Under the pieces are notes generated by a model. The model was not told where the DNA came from. It made no database searches and worked only from the letters and a program-made list of their open reading frames with translations. A stretch of DNA of 64,000 bases from Helopsaltes ochotensis (Eukaryota > Chordata > Aves > Passeriformes > Locustellidae): positions 184,101 to 248,100 of the forward strand of contig VXBM01001018.1 in the NCBI GenBank assembly GCA_013400155.1. The letters are read 5' to 3'. The translations under genes were made by a program, and so were the position numbers. Below are positions 26,637 to 40,272 of this stretch, piece after piece (position 1 is the first letter of the stretch; the number at the start of each line of letters is the position of its first letter).

Positions 26637-27353
26637 GAACAACCCAAGGAATTCTATTTATTTCTGAAGGACTCAAAATTGAAAAAAGAAAAAGAAAAAA
26701 AGTTAAAAATGGGGTAAAGAGGAGCTACTGATTCCAGAGCCTGTGTTACACTGTGACCAGCTGTAGCTAGGAGGAAATGGGGCCACTGACAGATTGGAAC
26801 ACCCTGACATTTGGGGTTTGGGTAGGATATTTGTCTCTTGGCCAGTCAGCCTGAGCAACATTACTCTTACTCATTAGAGAGAGCCCTGCAAGACCAGGTT
26901 GATGCCACAATATTTCTGTTCTGATTCCCACAGTTGCTTCTTACCCATGTTTTTTAAGGGACTCTCTAAGAGACAAAGCTGCTGCACCTATGCCTGCTGT
27001 AATCAACAAATCTTAGCTCCCCATTAGGGGTAAAGATTTGTAGGCAGGTAAAGTTCACTGAAAATGATAAATCTTTGACTGAATTTTTTATTACTGTAAC
27101 ATTCTAATTGTGAGAGCTGTGATACGTGTATCAACCATGAGTTAGAATGTGTTTGTAGGTCTAACATAATATTCCCAGTACTAACTAGTGAGTTCTTAGG
27201 GGAAAAAAAATGAGAGGGGCAACAGCAGAAGAAATACTTTCATGATGCTTTGTTTATGCTGGAACTTGCTGGAGTTGTTTCAGGCCTATGAGAATATCTC
27301 AGTTATGTAGGCCAGTAAAATATGGGAAGAAGAGTGGCAGATATCCCTCTGCT

Positions 27354-27645
27354 GTCACAGAATCAGTCAGGTTGGAAAAGACCTCTGAGTCCAGCCTGTG
27401 ACCCAACAGCACCTCATCAAACCTTGGCACTGAGTACCACATCCAGGCTTTCCTTAAACACATCCAGGGACGGTGACTCCACCACCTCCCTGGGCCTTCC
27501 AAGGTCTGATCATCCTTTCTGGGAAGAAATTCTCCCTCATGTCCAGCAAAAACCTCCCTGGGGGCAGCTGTGTCCTGTTGTCCTGTCACTGGTACCTGGG
27601 AGGAAAGGATACCCCTACTTGGCTAGAGCCTCCTTTCAGGCAGAT
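27354..27645 (-). mobile_element. CR1 LINE 3' fragment, reversed
   Basis: Read on the plus strand this is the reverse complement of a CR1 3' end: 'cagaatcagtcaggttgga', 'agacctctgagtccagcc', 'acatccagggacggtgact', 'ccacctccctgggccttcc', 'gaagaaattctccctcatgt', and 'gcctcctttcaggcag' at the far end. The element's sense strand is therefore minus. It is 5'-truncated and non-coding. Confidence 0.9.
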
Positions 27646-28114
27646 TAAATACATATTTGTGATTAAATACACATTTGATAAACAGCTGGAGCCAAGCTAT
27701 CAGTATATTGTAATAATATTCCTCTTTTTATTTGGCACCAATCAGACACCCTGGTTTCTAGCCATGAATGACCCGAATCATAACCTAAGACATTTTTAAC
27801 ATGTGAATGAGTGTGGTTTCATCAGAAAAGGTGAAGAACAGGGAAAAGCTGAAAGGATTTTCCCACTATTTTCACCATATAACTGGAGGTACCTGTGTTA
27901 CACCTACAGCTGGAATAAGATATTCAGGAGCTCAGCACTCAAGAGTGATAAATTGCATTATCAAATTGTCTGTTCTGCCACTGGAATCCAACAGCAGGAG
28001 AAGACTGAGAGGCCTCAGATGTCTGCTCTGTTCAGTTCTGTGCTGGACTGTCAGTCCAGAGCAAGTAGGAAATGGCCAAAATTAAACACAAACTGACATT
28101 AAATTCACACTTTT

Positions 28115-28420
28115 AGAATGCTGTAGGCTAGGTCCAATTAGTAATTACCGCTTATTTATTATGAACAAGTAGAATTCTAATTAGGCTGATTCGAGCCTCA
28201 GCTACTCCCTCAGATTGGATTGGCAATTAAGGTACTTCTTGTACCAGTAATTATGGTTTACCATGAAATTACTCTCCCTTCTACCCCCAAAAAAGCATCA
28301 AATTAGCCATGAGTGGAATTATATTTATCACAGGGCCCTGTGCAGTAGAGACTTTGCAAATAAATACAAACAATTAGAAAAACCACTCGGAGTGCCGTGC
28401 CAGCACAGTAATTAGGATTT
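28115..28420. promoter_or_regulatory. candidate conserved non-coding element rich in homeodomain motifs
   Basis: About 300 bases with TAAT/ATTA-core motifs packed together: 'ccaattagtaattaccg', 'tctaattaggctgattcg', 'ggcaattaagg', 'agtaattatgg', 'caaattagcc', 'acaattag' and 'gtaattagg'. It also has AT-rich MEF2-like or forkhead-like sequences ('cttatttatt', 'gcaaataaatacaaac'), no simple repeats, and CpGs uncommon for the neighbourhood ('actcggagtgccgtgcc'). The look is that of a developmental enhancer between MEOX1 and SOST. No alignment was possible, so function is inference. Confidence 0.4.
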
Positions 28421-31400
28421 GAAGACTGGAATTTTTGCTGAAGCCAAACTGGCTGGGTTGTCATTCAAGAGAAGCAGCCCTGAGGGTGTGTCCCCAGCCT
28501 CTGGCTCTCCTGGTCCCCTCCCAGGAGCCAACCCAGCAGGAGAAACAATGCAGAGAAGAGAGTGTTCTACCAACATGGTCCTGGAGCAAGGAGCAAGCTT
28601 TGTGAGTTCACCAGTTTGGTGTTTTCTGAGATGTCACGGTGACCCCAGCCGGTCACTGGCAGATGACCAAGCCAGAGCAATACAAGGCTGGTGCAGAGTA
28701 TTTCAGCAAGCAGAAGTGTAAACAAAAGGACAGCAAGAATAAGCTAAACCTGAATTCTTCCTTTGCCCAGAGAATTAGAAAAGAAACTTCTTTTCCTAAT
28801 ATTTGCATTCTAGTCCCTATAGCTGCAGTGATAATTTCAAAGTGTTAGGTTCTTGTACAGGCTAATGAATAAATCAGCTTCTGACCTCTTCTCTCCCCTT
28901 TCCTTGCAAAAATGCATTTGTCTCGGGCCTTGTAGCCAAAGTGTAGAATTCTGTGCCTTGGAACTTTGGACTTTCATAGATGGAATAACTGTCCCCCTTC
29001 ATTATCACATCAACTTGGAAGGCCATGTATGAATCAGTTGGGTTTATGTATCATCAGGAGGGGATCATGGACTAAATCCTAATCTGTATAGATTTTAAGG
29101 GCCACTTTAATTTTTTTTTTTTAACTTTTAAGGTAGTAGCTTTGCCTCACTCACTGTGCTGAAATAGTGAACATTTTGCTTCAATTTGTTTAGCCATCCA
29201 AATATGCATGAACATATCGAATTTTCCTTAGACCATGAAGAATTGTTCCTAGTTTAAAGTGTTAAACTTCTCTTCACCACTGAAACAAAGAAAAAAATCA
29301 CCTTTGATTTTTAAATTCTCATACCTTGACCAATTTTAGATCTGTGTTTGCAGGAGTAAGAATTGCCTCTCCCCAAAGACCATCTTCTCCCCACAGGTGT
29401 CATCCTAGGCCTTCAGGTAACTGGGAGGTTGGGCTTTTTCATGAATTCTGGTAGATAATGGTATATTTTCCAATCTCCCAGGTTTCCAGCAGAGTTAATG
29501 CTGCACAGGATCTTTCTCTTATACAATTTGCTCTCTGCCACTGTTTCTTCCTGGGCAGTCAGCACAGCTAAGGACTCCAGGTCAGTTTGGAAGGCAGGTA
29601 ATTCAGCATTTGTCCAAAGCAGAGCTATACAGGCACCAACCATGGCTTTCACTACCAGAGTAAGAGATTGAGGAATGTTTCAGAAAGAATCCTTCCACAA
29701 ACTCCTGCAATACAAGCCACTGGCATAAGGAAACCTCTTTCTTTCTTTCTTCTGTGTCATCTGCCACAGACTTTTGCCTGGAAGTCTCCTTCCATGGGCT
29801 TATAGCAGCAGGGTGTTCTCCTTTGAGAGACATTTGATTCAATGGTTTTGTGGAGTAAAAATCTATTACCAGATATAAAGGGTAGAAGAAAAGAAACTAA
29901 TAGAGTCATTATAATAGAAATATTCACATGTTTGTACCAGTAAAAACCACTTGTACTCCCATCTGTGCATGCCTTAGATTTCATCCAAAAGGAATAATTT
30001 CCCCTTTTCTAGAAAGTAGAGACAAACAGAAAATTAACTTTTGGTACGTCTGTCATGTGTAACCACCACTGAGGGATGAGTTCCTAAATACATTGTTAGC
30101 TACTGTTTGCAGAACGAAGAAAAGGAGCTGGGAAAATCAATTATATTACATATCTTCTCCTCTGGTTATTGTCACGATTTTTATCATTTGCCAAAGATTA
30201 GAAATTAATCATTAAAGATCGATATCGCAGTAAGAGGATTATTTCTCACAGTTATCTGTGGGGTGTTTGTGTCTAGAGCACATATTCATAAATTTATTGA
30301 AGAGTCTAAAACCTCTGCACATGAATTGGTCTTCCTGTACCTTAAAGCATTTAGTTTTCAGAATAAATAACAGGTTTGGAGAAAACACCCAAATCCTCCA
30401 TTTTCTATCTCTAAAATGAACACAAGAAGGATAGAATACAGGCAAAAGAAAGGTTTGCCTGTCCTCCTTATGTCTGCAATAGGGTCACTGTGTGTGTCAG
30501 GGATAAAAAGGGAGAGTTGGAATGATTCTGTTCTTTCTGCTGCTGAAACATTCAGAGGACAGGAAAATTTACTGACATATTTTGGAAAAAGAAATGTATT
30601 TCTTTGAAATGGAGGGTGGATTGTTCTGTATAAACTAATGTGAAGTAATGTGTTATTTTTTTTTCTTTTTAAAATTTTTTTAATAGCATAGCTAAGTTCC
30701 AATCATGAGTCTAAGGCAACTCTTTTTTCCATTTCACTTAGATGTGATTTTTGATCTTGAAAGGCCTTAATAATACAGTGAGGAATGCAATTCAGAGATA
30801 AAACTGTAGAAGTGAGTGGATTCTGAATGGCATAATAAATAAGTTACCATTATTAATAAAAATACTTGCCATTAAAGGAAAATAGATTGAGGATGTCTAT
30901 AAATTCCCTTCACCAGACTTATATAATGTATAATTCAAGCTGTGTTGACAAAAGAAGGCTCATAATCATTTGTCCAGGTCTGTAAAATATGACATGATAA
31001 TTCTTCCTATTTCAGTAAGAACAATCTACCATGCAGACAGCACAGAATAGAACATTTGTATCATGGTAACTCAAACTACCAATTTAAGTTAGACAAATGA
31101 AAAAAAATAGGCTCCAGCCCACACACTGTGGCCTGGCACAGAGCAGCATCCAAAGATGAATGCAGATGATGAGATTAATTTGTTGGGCCCTTACTTATCA
31201 CCTAGAGGCTGAGGCTTCGTATATTCTGAGGTAATTTCCTGCTGCATGCCCAACGTGCTATTTCAGCTTGGCTCCAGCCAAACAGGGCAATTTACTGCAG
31301 CCAGAAGGGGCCAGAATTACCACATCTCACATTATTAAAATGCACTCACAGTTCAGCTCTTTGACACCTGAGCCTCAGGTCTGCCACGGGCTCCTGCTCA

Positions 31401-34400
31401 GGCTGCCATGTGGAGGGTCTCTTCCCTTTGGCCCCTCTCATGCCTCTTGCTTTTTGTCCCTGTGACAGTTTCGAAAGAGGATCTCGCAAGCTCTGGCGCA
31501 CGATTTTCTTGTTTGCGCTTGCCTGTGGGCTGGTGTTTGAGCATGTCTTCTCTTCATGAACTTTTGGTGTGTGGTTTGAAGGAGACATATTCCCCAGTGC
31601 TGCAGAAGCTCTCCTGCACGTAGGGTCAGTCTGAGGGACAGAGCAGGGACACCTGATAGGCTCACACTGCCATATGCCACGATTTTCTTCACTCTTTTCC
31701 AGATTAAAGTGTGCCCTGAATCATCCTGGTGGCTTTAACAAATACCTTAGAGAGTTGCAGCTTCACGTGATTTTTTTCAAGGCTGCCAGCACCCTTCTTC
31801 TACCTGGGAGGTTCTGGCAGTCCCTGCAGGAGTCCTTCACTTCCTGCTGCCCTTCAAGAGCCACCACTGAGGCAGCTCCATCAGTCAGCCAGAGGTGCCT
31901 GCAGAGTGAAAACAGAGAGGCTCCATCATTTGTCCTGGGCAGACACAGGGAGCTCTGTCTGCAATCACAAACAAACATGAAAATCTCTCACAATTCAGTG
32001 TATTGTACCGAGTAGATGGAGTTCTGTTTGGGGTTTTTTTAAACTCACGTAACAGTATCTGTGGGGCTCCTGTTTCCCTGTGTGCAGTCCCTGACATGCT
32101 GCGTCCCTGACAATAGAGTATATCTAATAAACTTTTTGGTTTTATTTACCAAAAATGGGTTGTGTTTGGTAGTGTGGCTATCACGCTACCTCTCTCATTT
32201 CAATTGGAATTGGTTTTTCCTGCAAATTGCTATTAAGAATCAAAACATTCACAGAGAGGAAGCTTTTTAAGCTTGACTGTTGGAAAGGAAATCTTGCAGA
32301 GTACCCAAAGCTGTTCTGGGTGCTCTTATGTGCTGCGTGTGATTCCAAAGAAAGATGAGAGCAATTTACTTACACCGAACTAGTTAGTATTTAGCATTGT
32401 GATATGAAGATAAGATACTGCTCTGACATTTGAAGTCAGTAAAAAAGCTTATTTTGGCATCATTGTGGTGTTTCTACATTTCTTTGCTCGTGAAGCAGTC
32501 TTCCTCGTTGTACATTTAAAATCTAGGGGTAAATGTTTTCTGGTGAACTCAATAATTTAATTCTCCCCAGCAATATTGCTGGTCGATTCTCCACCAGGCT
32601 TGCATGTGCCTTTGTTTTACAGGACATAAATAGCTGCCCAGTCCTGGGAGCACGATAAGATGCAATTCTTTGAACTGCAGGAAGGGCAACACGAGTGAGT
32701 GACAGCAGCAAACCTGTGAGACTGGGGGAGACAGCTTTAATTTATTTGTACAGCGTGCACATGGAAGGGTCCTTACCTCCTGTTTGGGTAATGATAAATG
32801 ACAAGACGTCGACAGTTATTAATTAAACTGCCTGGCATAGCAATGTACATGATGATAAGACCTAAGAAATGTGTAGCATTCCTCCTACCCCATCATGAGA
32901 ATGAGGCCCCTCCACTGTTCTCTGGCACAGCAGAGATTAGTCTAAAGCATCAATATTCCACTACAAGCTGGCTACCTAGTAACTGCCTGAACACAGGGCC
33001 CTAAAAATTGAAATTCTCCCTCATGTGATGTGTAGTAATTAAACTTCAGCATTCTTTCTGCAGGAAATGTTTCTCCTGTGTTGTTCCCACAGATTGTGCT
33101 ACAACAACAATTTTAGCCCCATGAACTATTAACCAATTATGAAGGGATTTTCTCAGTCTGCTTTAACTGAGGATCAAAGAAAAAACACTTTTTTTTTTTT
33201 CTCTTGACAGATATTGTAATTTAGGACACAAAACATCAAGCATGCACAGGACTCAAGGCTTTGGTCAGTCCAACAAAATGGACTTAGTAACTCAGACCCA
33301 TTTAAAGTGTTCTGATTTGTCTTGCCAATATTCCAGCTGCTTTTCTTCCTTAACAAATACATGGCCACACAATTGCAATATATTATCCTATTCTACTTCC
33401 ATTTATTCCTTTCACATCTATATCCTTTATGTATGTGCTACTTGGAGCTCAGTATGTCTCTACTGCCCAGTATCTCAGAGTGAAATTTTTGAAAATTAAT
33501 TAATTTTAAATTGCCATGGGCCGCAGATGTGAAGAATCCTTCTGTTATCACTGCTAAATGTGTTTATTCTGGCTGATTGGTGTGGCTTTTTTGGCCTTTG
33601 ATATGTAGAAGATCTTTTTTTAAACTGCATAAATGCAATCTGGGTGATTGTCTTTAAATACTGTCTTAGGAGCCAGATATCAAAAATCAGTCCAGCTCCA
33701 CAGAAACCTGTATCAGTTGCAGTTATTTCTTGGACATTACTTTCTTCTTACTTATGTTTTTTGGGTTTTTTTTTTTTTTAAGTTTTCTAGACCAGCCTTT
33801 CACCAGACTTGTGTGTGAGGTCTCCCTGAAGAGCCAGGTCCAAACAAGTTTTACCATAACTGTCATTTCCCTAAAGACCACCCATAAAAAACATTTGCAT
33901 GAATATCCTTTGGCCTGTGTCATTCTATCTGAACTCTAAATATATATTAGAATTTATATTTCCACTTTTTGCAGAGAAATACAAGTAAATTCAAGGTCCT
34001 TTGGCATGTCTATACGTAACACATGCTTCAAAATAATAGTGGTGTTTTTCAGTAAATACAGGGTGATGCTGACCAAACCAGAATTGCAGATTTGAGGGCT
34101 GTGTAGCTTAAAAGTAAATTGGATGTGGGCTGAGTTTATTGCTCACATGCAAACTGCCAGCTCAGACTGTGCTACAAACCAGTTGCACACATCCAATGGC
34201 CCCTTTGAGGTTCCAAACCCCCCAAATAAAGAAAAAACTACTTAATATCCTTCCAGGTCAGACAGACAGCCCTCCAAATAGAAGAAAGGGATCTGTCTGA
34301 GGGGATGATCCTTGGATTCTCAAATTATGCCAGTTTTCCCACTACGGATGCCTATTCACTTACTCCTATCAGTGGACAATGCTCCATTGAATGTTTGCAT

Positions 34401-35694
34401 CTTTTAACACTTTTCATTCCACAAAGTCAGTGCAAGTTCAATCCTTATGACTGATGGTGAGTTCTCAAGGCCATATGAGAGATGTAACTGAAAAAAAAAA
34501 GCCAGTTCTAGAGAAAATTATTTTTTTCCAATGGGCCCATTTTTGACTCCTAGGAGATCTCTGGACACCTCTGATTTGAAGATTAATTTATTTGGAAGCC
34601 CATACTAATTGGTGACCAAGCTGAAATACACACATATTTCCACTGGAAGTCTATGTCATTGTTTGTCCTCTTCCTCCCCTGAATAATTTTCTGATACCAC
34701 CACTTTTGTTTCTAGACATGCAGAAATTCAACATTACTGAGAAGTTTCTGGTTTTGAGCGCTACCCTTAATCTGAAGAACAATTTTAGGAGAAAACTGTC
34801 ACTTTTAAAACTAACTTCTCCTGCTAATTTGACGAGGGAAAAAAAATAAGGCCCTGCAAATAGCAAAACTCTCCAAATGGGAAAGTAATTACCTTAAATT
34901 AAGCCTTATTTCTGGTTATAAAAAAACCCAACAAAACAACAAACCAACAACCACCCAATTTTAAAAGCATGTTGGGCAGGCTGGAAGCATTAGAGTTAAA
35001 TACTGGCCAGTTTATAGTGAAAGGGAAGGAAATAGACAGGAGGAAGGAAGGAAGAAGAGATTAGAGAAATTGAGAGATGTAAATAGTCTCAGAGGAGCCA
35101 CTGTGTCCCAAAAGCTCTCCTAAGGGAAGTTTTTACACCAAAGAATCTGGAGGTCTGAATGAAGAGTGACATCACTTATTTATTTAGCCAGAGCTGAGCT
35201 GTTTTCTTAATTGAAATAACCTCATGCTTGCAAGCATTAAATTGGTGGTGGAGTGATAATGATGTCTGTTTAATTTAGGGGCTTGATAGCCATGAACTAA
35301 ATACCCTGTTATTCCTTGGTTTGAGAATATATTTAAATTGCCTGGAAAGCCATAAACTAGAAAGCTTGAGCCTCAGGGTTAATGCTCCAAAACATTATGT
35401 GGGAGTCTTCAGTGGGGAGATGCATGACTTTAGATTTGTAACTCGGTCAAGAATTTTGGACTCAGGACTCAGTCAAGACCTTGGGGCTACTCCCCTTCGA
35501 GATGAAAATGATGGTATTGCCCTTCTGGACACCAAGAACAGACCCATGTGTTCTCAAGTTCGTAAGAAAATTCACAATTTCCCTCTCAAGTGTGAGTTCC
35601 CAAGTGTGATGACAGGCCTGTTGGTATCACTGTGATCTAAGTGGCCAATATGGGGCCAAAAAAATATTCACATCTCACACTGCCTCACCTGAGA
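28421..35694. other. non-coding interval between MEOX1 and SOST, middle part
   Basis: No gene is seen; the frames are short and without domains. Two stretches stand out from the background by motif content: 30160-30240 ('gatcgatatcgcag' next to 'aaattaatcattaaagatcg') and 32720-32990 ('gggtaatgataaatgacaag', 'acgtcgacagttattaatta'). Either could be conserved regulatory DNA. No convincing repeat element is recognised. Confidence 0.45.
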
Positions 35695-35930
35695 GGGCTA
35701 AAATGGATGTTTAGGGCTCCAGAAGATCTTAGAGCAGACTTCCAACACCTAAATAGGGGCTACAGGAAACGTGGACAGGCCTCAGCATCAGGGAATCTGG
35801 GCATAGACTGAGGGGCAATGGCTTTAAACTGGAAGAGGGTTAGATTTGAGGAGGAAATTCTTTACTGTGAGGATGGTGAAATTCTTTACTGTGGGAGGCT
35901 GCCCCATCCCTGGAAGTGTTCAGTTTATCT
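35695..35930 (+). mobile_element. CR1 LINE 3' fragment with a local duplication
   Basis: Recognisable CR1 order: 'cagacttccaacacctaaat', 'aggggctacaggaaac', 'ggggcaatggctttaaactg', 'gaagagggttagattt', 'gaggaaattctttactgtga' and 'gccccatccctggaagtgtt'. The motif 'gaaattctttactgtg' occurs twice (about 35853 and 35878). This replaces the expected 'ggcactggcacaggttgccc' segment, so the copy has an internal rearrangement. Non-coding. Confidence 0.85.
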
Positions 35931-38900
35931 GTACGCTGTGATGTGGCAAAGGTGAGGTGTTTTAAAGGTTCTCTTTGTGATTGTTATACTTTTACTTCAG
36001 AATTAGCAGGGCATGTGCTGATGAGTTTTACCTCTATTCAGGTTTTAGTGATTAGTTTTATTATCTTCTTTTTACAGTAAAAATTTGTTCTCATAAAAGA
36101 ACAATTGAAACCTTTAGGATTGAAAGAAATAACCATTTCAGGATACAGCATCAGAAATGGTTAACAGAGACAGAAGAATCAGCATTACTTCCTCCCTTTG
36201 GTCTTGAGACACACTGTGTTTGTTATACTCCACCCAGAGTAAAATTCATTTTGGGGAATAATATTAAAAAAATAGAGCAAAGCCCCATATTCCCAATTCA
36301 GTGAAATGGCAACAAGGCATCATGAGCCTTGTCCAGGGAACTCTTCTTCTTGACTCCCCAACATTTGGAGTGAAAAACTGTTTCCACGGTTGTGGGAAGA
36401 GAAATGTCAATCCCTTGAAAAAACTTCGACTTGAAACTTTGATGGCTCCAGGACTGCAAGGGGAGCAGCTGCACTGTTTTGTGTAACTAAATGACATTGG
36501 CTGCATGTGCTGCAAGTTCTGCAATTTGTGCTGGCTTTATTTTAAATGCTGAGTTATTTTAGAAGTAGACTTCCATTGCTGGCCCATCAAGGGGAGTTCC
36601 AGTTTATTAAATTTCAGGTTAGAGCTGCACAGCATGTTCAATCCAAACTCCAGCTACATATAAATATGTTATATGATAATTTAAGGCTTTCGAGGCTGTT
36701 TATTATAGAAAAGTTGTTCTGGGTGCCCATATGCTGTACTAATTTGAGTGAAACAAGCTAATTATAAGTTGATGTCATATGGCTAAAAAAATACATGTTT
36801 ATTCCTTCCGTATTTCACATTGCTGACTTTCTCAGGCACACTTGCAAGAACACACATGTGATGTGTTTTCTGGGCCTAGGACCTGACTGGATAAAGTTAT
36901 GCTCTTTATTGTGCAATTTCTAATTAAAAAGATGAACCTTGAGCAAAATCTTTGAGGCCTTGTGGATACCAGCAGGATCCTTCTTCTGCTGCGAGGTTTA
37001 TTTTTCACTGAGTAACAGCAGAGTTGTATTTTTGCCAGAAAAAGAAATGAAGTCAGTGACTATTTTAAGCCAGTGAGTGTATTGTAAAAAATGTGCCACG
37101 GTCTACACAAATTGTTGGAAATAAAAATGAGGGGGGAAAAGCAGAGAAATCATGATTTCTGTCTGAAAAAAAGTGACCTGATTGCTTTTCTGAGGACTAC
37201 CCATTTTGGCATTGTTCAGTTCTGACAGGCAGCTGGCTCCAGCCAAGGAAAGGTAAAAGCAGTGACCTGTTACTACTTATACCTCACGGCACTGAAACAA
37301 TGCACAATTGTGCTGTTTTATTGCAAAAATGACAATGAAGACATTCACTCTTGTTCGAAGAGTTTACAATTTCGAAGAAAAACTATCTCATGCTTTTGTG
37401 GAAGGAGCACACAGCAGGTCACTCTCCATTCTTTGAAAAGAACTGAAAGCATGTAATTTTGTGTAAAAGAGAAACTCAAATTTCCTACGGACACTTTCAA
37501 AAACCTGGGAGTTTAGGGATGCTATCTCTTCTCAGATTATGCACACCTGTATTAGAGGTTAAAAAAAATAGAGGGTGATTGCGAAAATAAAGAAAGAAAT
37601 AAATAAACAATCCCAAATTCTCTATCTGAAAAGAACCCACGTGGATGTGGGAGTGGAGGAGAACGTGTCAGTCTACCTCTGAAACAGCCTATATTTTGAT
37701 TTTCCAGCTGTTAGCAAAACACTATCTCCTATTCCTCTGCTGATAACATAAATTGCAAAAGTGGTGGTTGGAGGTGCTTTCAGGAGTGAGATTCCAGAAG
37801 ACCAATCATATCTGCAGACTGCTCATCTCATCCACCTTTAACCTGTGGTAAAACCAATGAGAAATCACTGCAAACAGGATAGGTGTTGAGAGGAAATACA
37901 GCAGTAAAAGTGCCCCAGGACTCTTCATCCACTGGGATTCTTGTAAAAGCTTTTATAACTTGCGAAGAATGAATCCTTACATTGTGAGGCAGAAAAATGC
38001 AAGATTCTGAGAGGCAGTTTGGCTGCAGGAAACATTGGCACTTTTGGTAGGCAAGAACTGTATGGGACAGTGTTTTTTGCGGTAAGAGGACCTCTTCTAA
38101 GTGATATATCTGGGAGAAAGACATTACTGGTTCACCTGAAGCAGGCCTGCTGCTTTTGAATTGCCTGAAACCCAGGATGAAGTCTGAGAGGAAGTGGAGC
38201 AAGTCCCTTTCACTGGCTAATCACAAACAATATTTAAAAAACGGTATTTCATTGACTATAGATGCTTGAGAGACTGTGGAACAGCTTCCAGAGACCTGAA
38301 CTCTGCCTTTCTCACTTCAGCAGTGCTTGCAGGTGCTCATACTGAATTCTGAAATTAAGCCCCAAGTGTCAAATTCATGAAGTCAAAGGTAAGTCTGGAA
38401 AATATTGTGGTTGTGACAATGGTTTATTTAGGGTTTTTATATGATGTATCAAGTCATAGTAAGGAGAGGACAACTTACATACTGGTTGTCTTGAAAAAGC
38501 TGCTCATCTTTGCATCTGCATTGAAAGACCTGCATGCCATGTGCAGCCCAGGCTCAGTTTTCTCTGACTTTATTGGAAGATGTTTCTTGAAGACTAAATG
38601 AAAATGAGCATAGGTCTACAATACCAAACTGTAAAAATTTTGAACTATTGCTTGGCAGCCCTTGGAAGGGGATTCCACGCTTCTTTTCCTTTTTTTTTTA
38701 AATAAAAGGAATCCGAGGCAATCAAGAGCTCCTGATGGACAGTTCACAGATTTATTGTTTTCTTTGGTGGCTTTATCTGGCTGTGAATATACGAATCAGG
38801 AGATGCCCAGGGCAAGCAGAAATGAGAATACAGAAATAATTCTGAGCTACTCATCTGCCCAGGAAGACCCTTTCCATGAGAAACATCCTGTGCCAGAGCA

Positions 38901-40272
38901 AGGAGTTCCAGGATGGAGTTTCTTTAGGGATGTGTAGGTTGTTGGAATTAAGGATCTTGACACTTTTGACCACAGAGACTGGACTTGACACCCTGTTCTG
39001 TAAATCCCTGGCTTTGCAGGAAATCAGCTTTATACTGTAGTTAAAAATCAATGACTCTTTCTATAATTAATCATTGTATCTACTTTATTAACAATGTCTT
39101 TAAAATTAAAAATAACAGACTACTATTTTTAAAGCAGTATTACTTCTCGTTCTCTACAAGTTAAAACATTGCATAAATAATTTCCGGAAAAAAAATAAAT
39201 ACGTAATTCACTCTCTGAAATGATACCTTTTCTCTCTAGGTTCTGGTCCCACATAAAATAACCAAAAAATCTACCAACATTGCAAATTTCCACAGTTTAT
39301 ATTATTTCAGCATAAATTCTACAGGACATATAAAGTATGTGACAATTCACTTTCTAGCAATATTCTTTAATGTTAAAACACAAACATTAGTCTGAGTGTT
39401 GAGAAGCTAAGTAAAGGAAAGTTGCTGCCAAAGGAAAGACTTATCAAAGCTGCATATCCTAAAGACTTTCCTAGAGGAATTCCTGTCTTAGCAGAGGCTC
39501 ACTTTTAATGCAGAACCACCACCTTACTCACAGAGCTTGGTTTGCACAGTTTTAGTGCTACAGAGTGTGTGGCCAGATAATCCGAACTCTACAGAATAGA
39601 AAATGTAAATGGATGTATCTAAGCTGATATTAAAGTCAAACATGTTCTAGGAAATAAGGAATAATCAGAATCTTCCGTGTTAAACCATGTTTACAGGACA
39701 AACATCAGTGAGGTTATCTGGTTTGAGAGGAGCATCTTTTTCATAAATCTGCTCCACTTAGGAGAATTTGTTGAATTGTCCCTAAAACGAATTGTTGTTC
39801 CTAAATCGATATGGTTTTAGTTGCCAAATCTCAGTTTTGAATTTGTCGACCCCATAACCTTTTAATTAAGTATGAAATAGATTTGTCCCACTTTTCCTTC
39901 TGTTTGGAGAACACTAGTGTCATCATATTTGGATTTCTGTGTTTGAGAGGAAACACCTGATGCATGAGGACATCTGACGATGTGTTAATTTTCCAACAAT
40001 TTGACTTCATTCACCATGAAGAACTTGAAATCCCTGCTACCCCGAACTTTCAGAGAGTCCTAACCCTCCTGGTGCTTCCCTGATTGCAAACTTGTCCTGC
40101 ATCACTGCCTGGGAAAGGGATCTCGGTGTTCTTTTCACATGAAGCGAGCGGAATGATTTCTAGCAAAGCCTGATTGTCACCACGACAGCTTCGCTTTCCT
40201 CTCGTACGGGACACACAAAACTCGCACGGACCTCCAAGGGGTACCTCCAGCTCCCTGCAGCTCCCTTTCTCC
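35931..40272. other. non-coding interval including the probable SOST 3' UTR
   Basis: No gene. SOST is transcribed leftward, so its 3' UTR should extend left of 40462. A minus-strand AATAAA at 39084-39089 would give a 3' UTR of about 1.4 kb, near the mammalian length. Two sequences fitting the MEF2 consensus YTA(A/T)4TAR occur at 39061-39070 (CTATAATTAA) and 39123-39132 (CTATTTTTAA). Nothing else is recognised. Confidence 0.45.

Larger units (their letters stand above)
21971..27353. other. non-coding interval between MEOX1 and SOST, left part
   Basis: No gene is seen. 22440-22650 is a compact, low-repeat stretch with unusual retained CpG and AT-rich motifs ('ccatcggacaaattagtcg', 'ttgataattgataattt'), a candidate conserved element. 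Simple A runs occur at 26277-26295 and 26616-26636. The remainder shows no recognisable repeat family or RNA gene. Confidence 0.55.

Noticed and set aside
35321..35635. 104-codon plus frame
   Set aside because: Not recognisable as any family, no splice partners, and close to a CR1 fragment. Length is unremarkable for 64 kb of AT-rich DNA.
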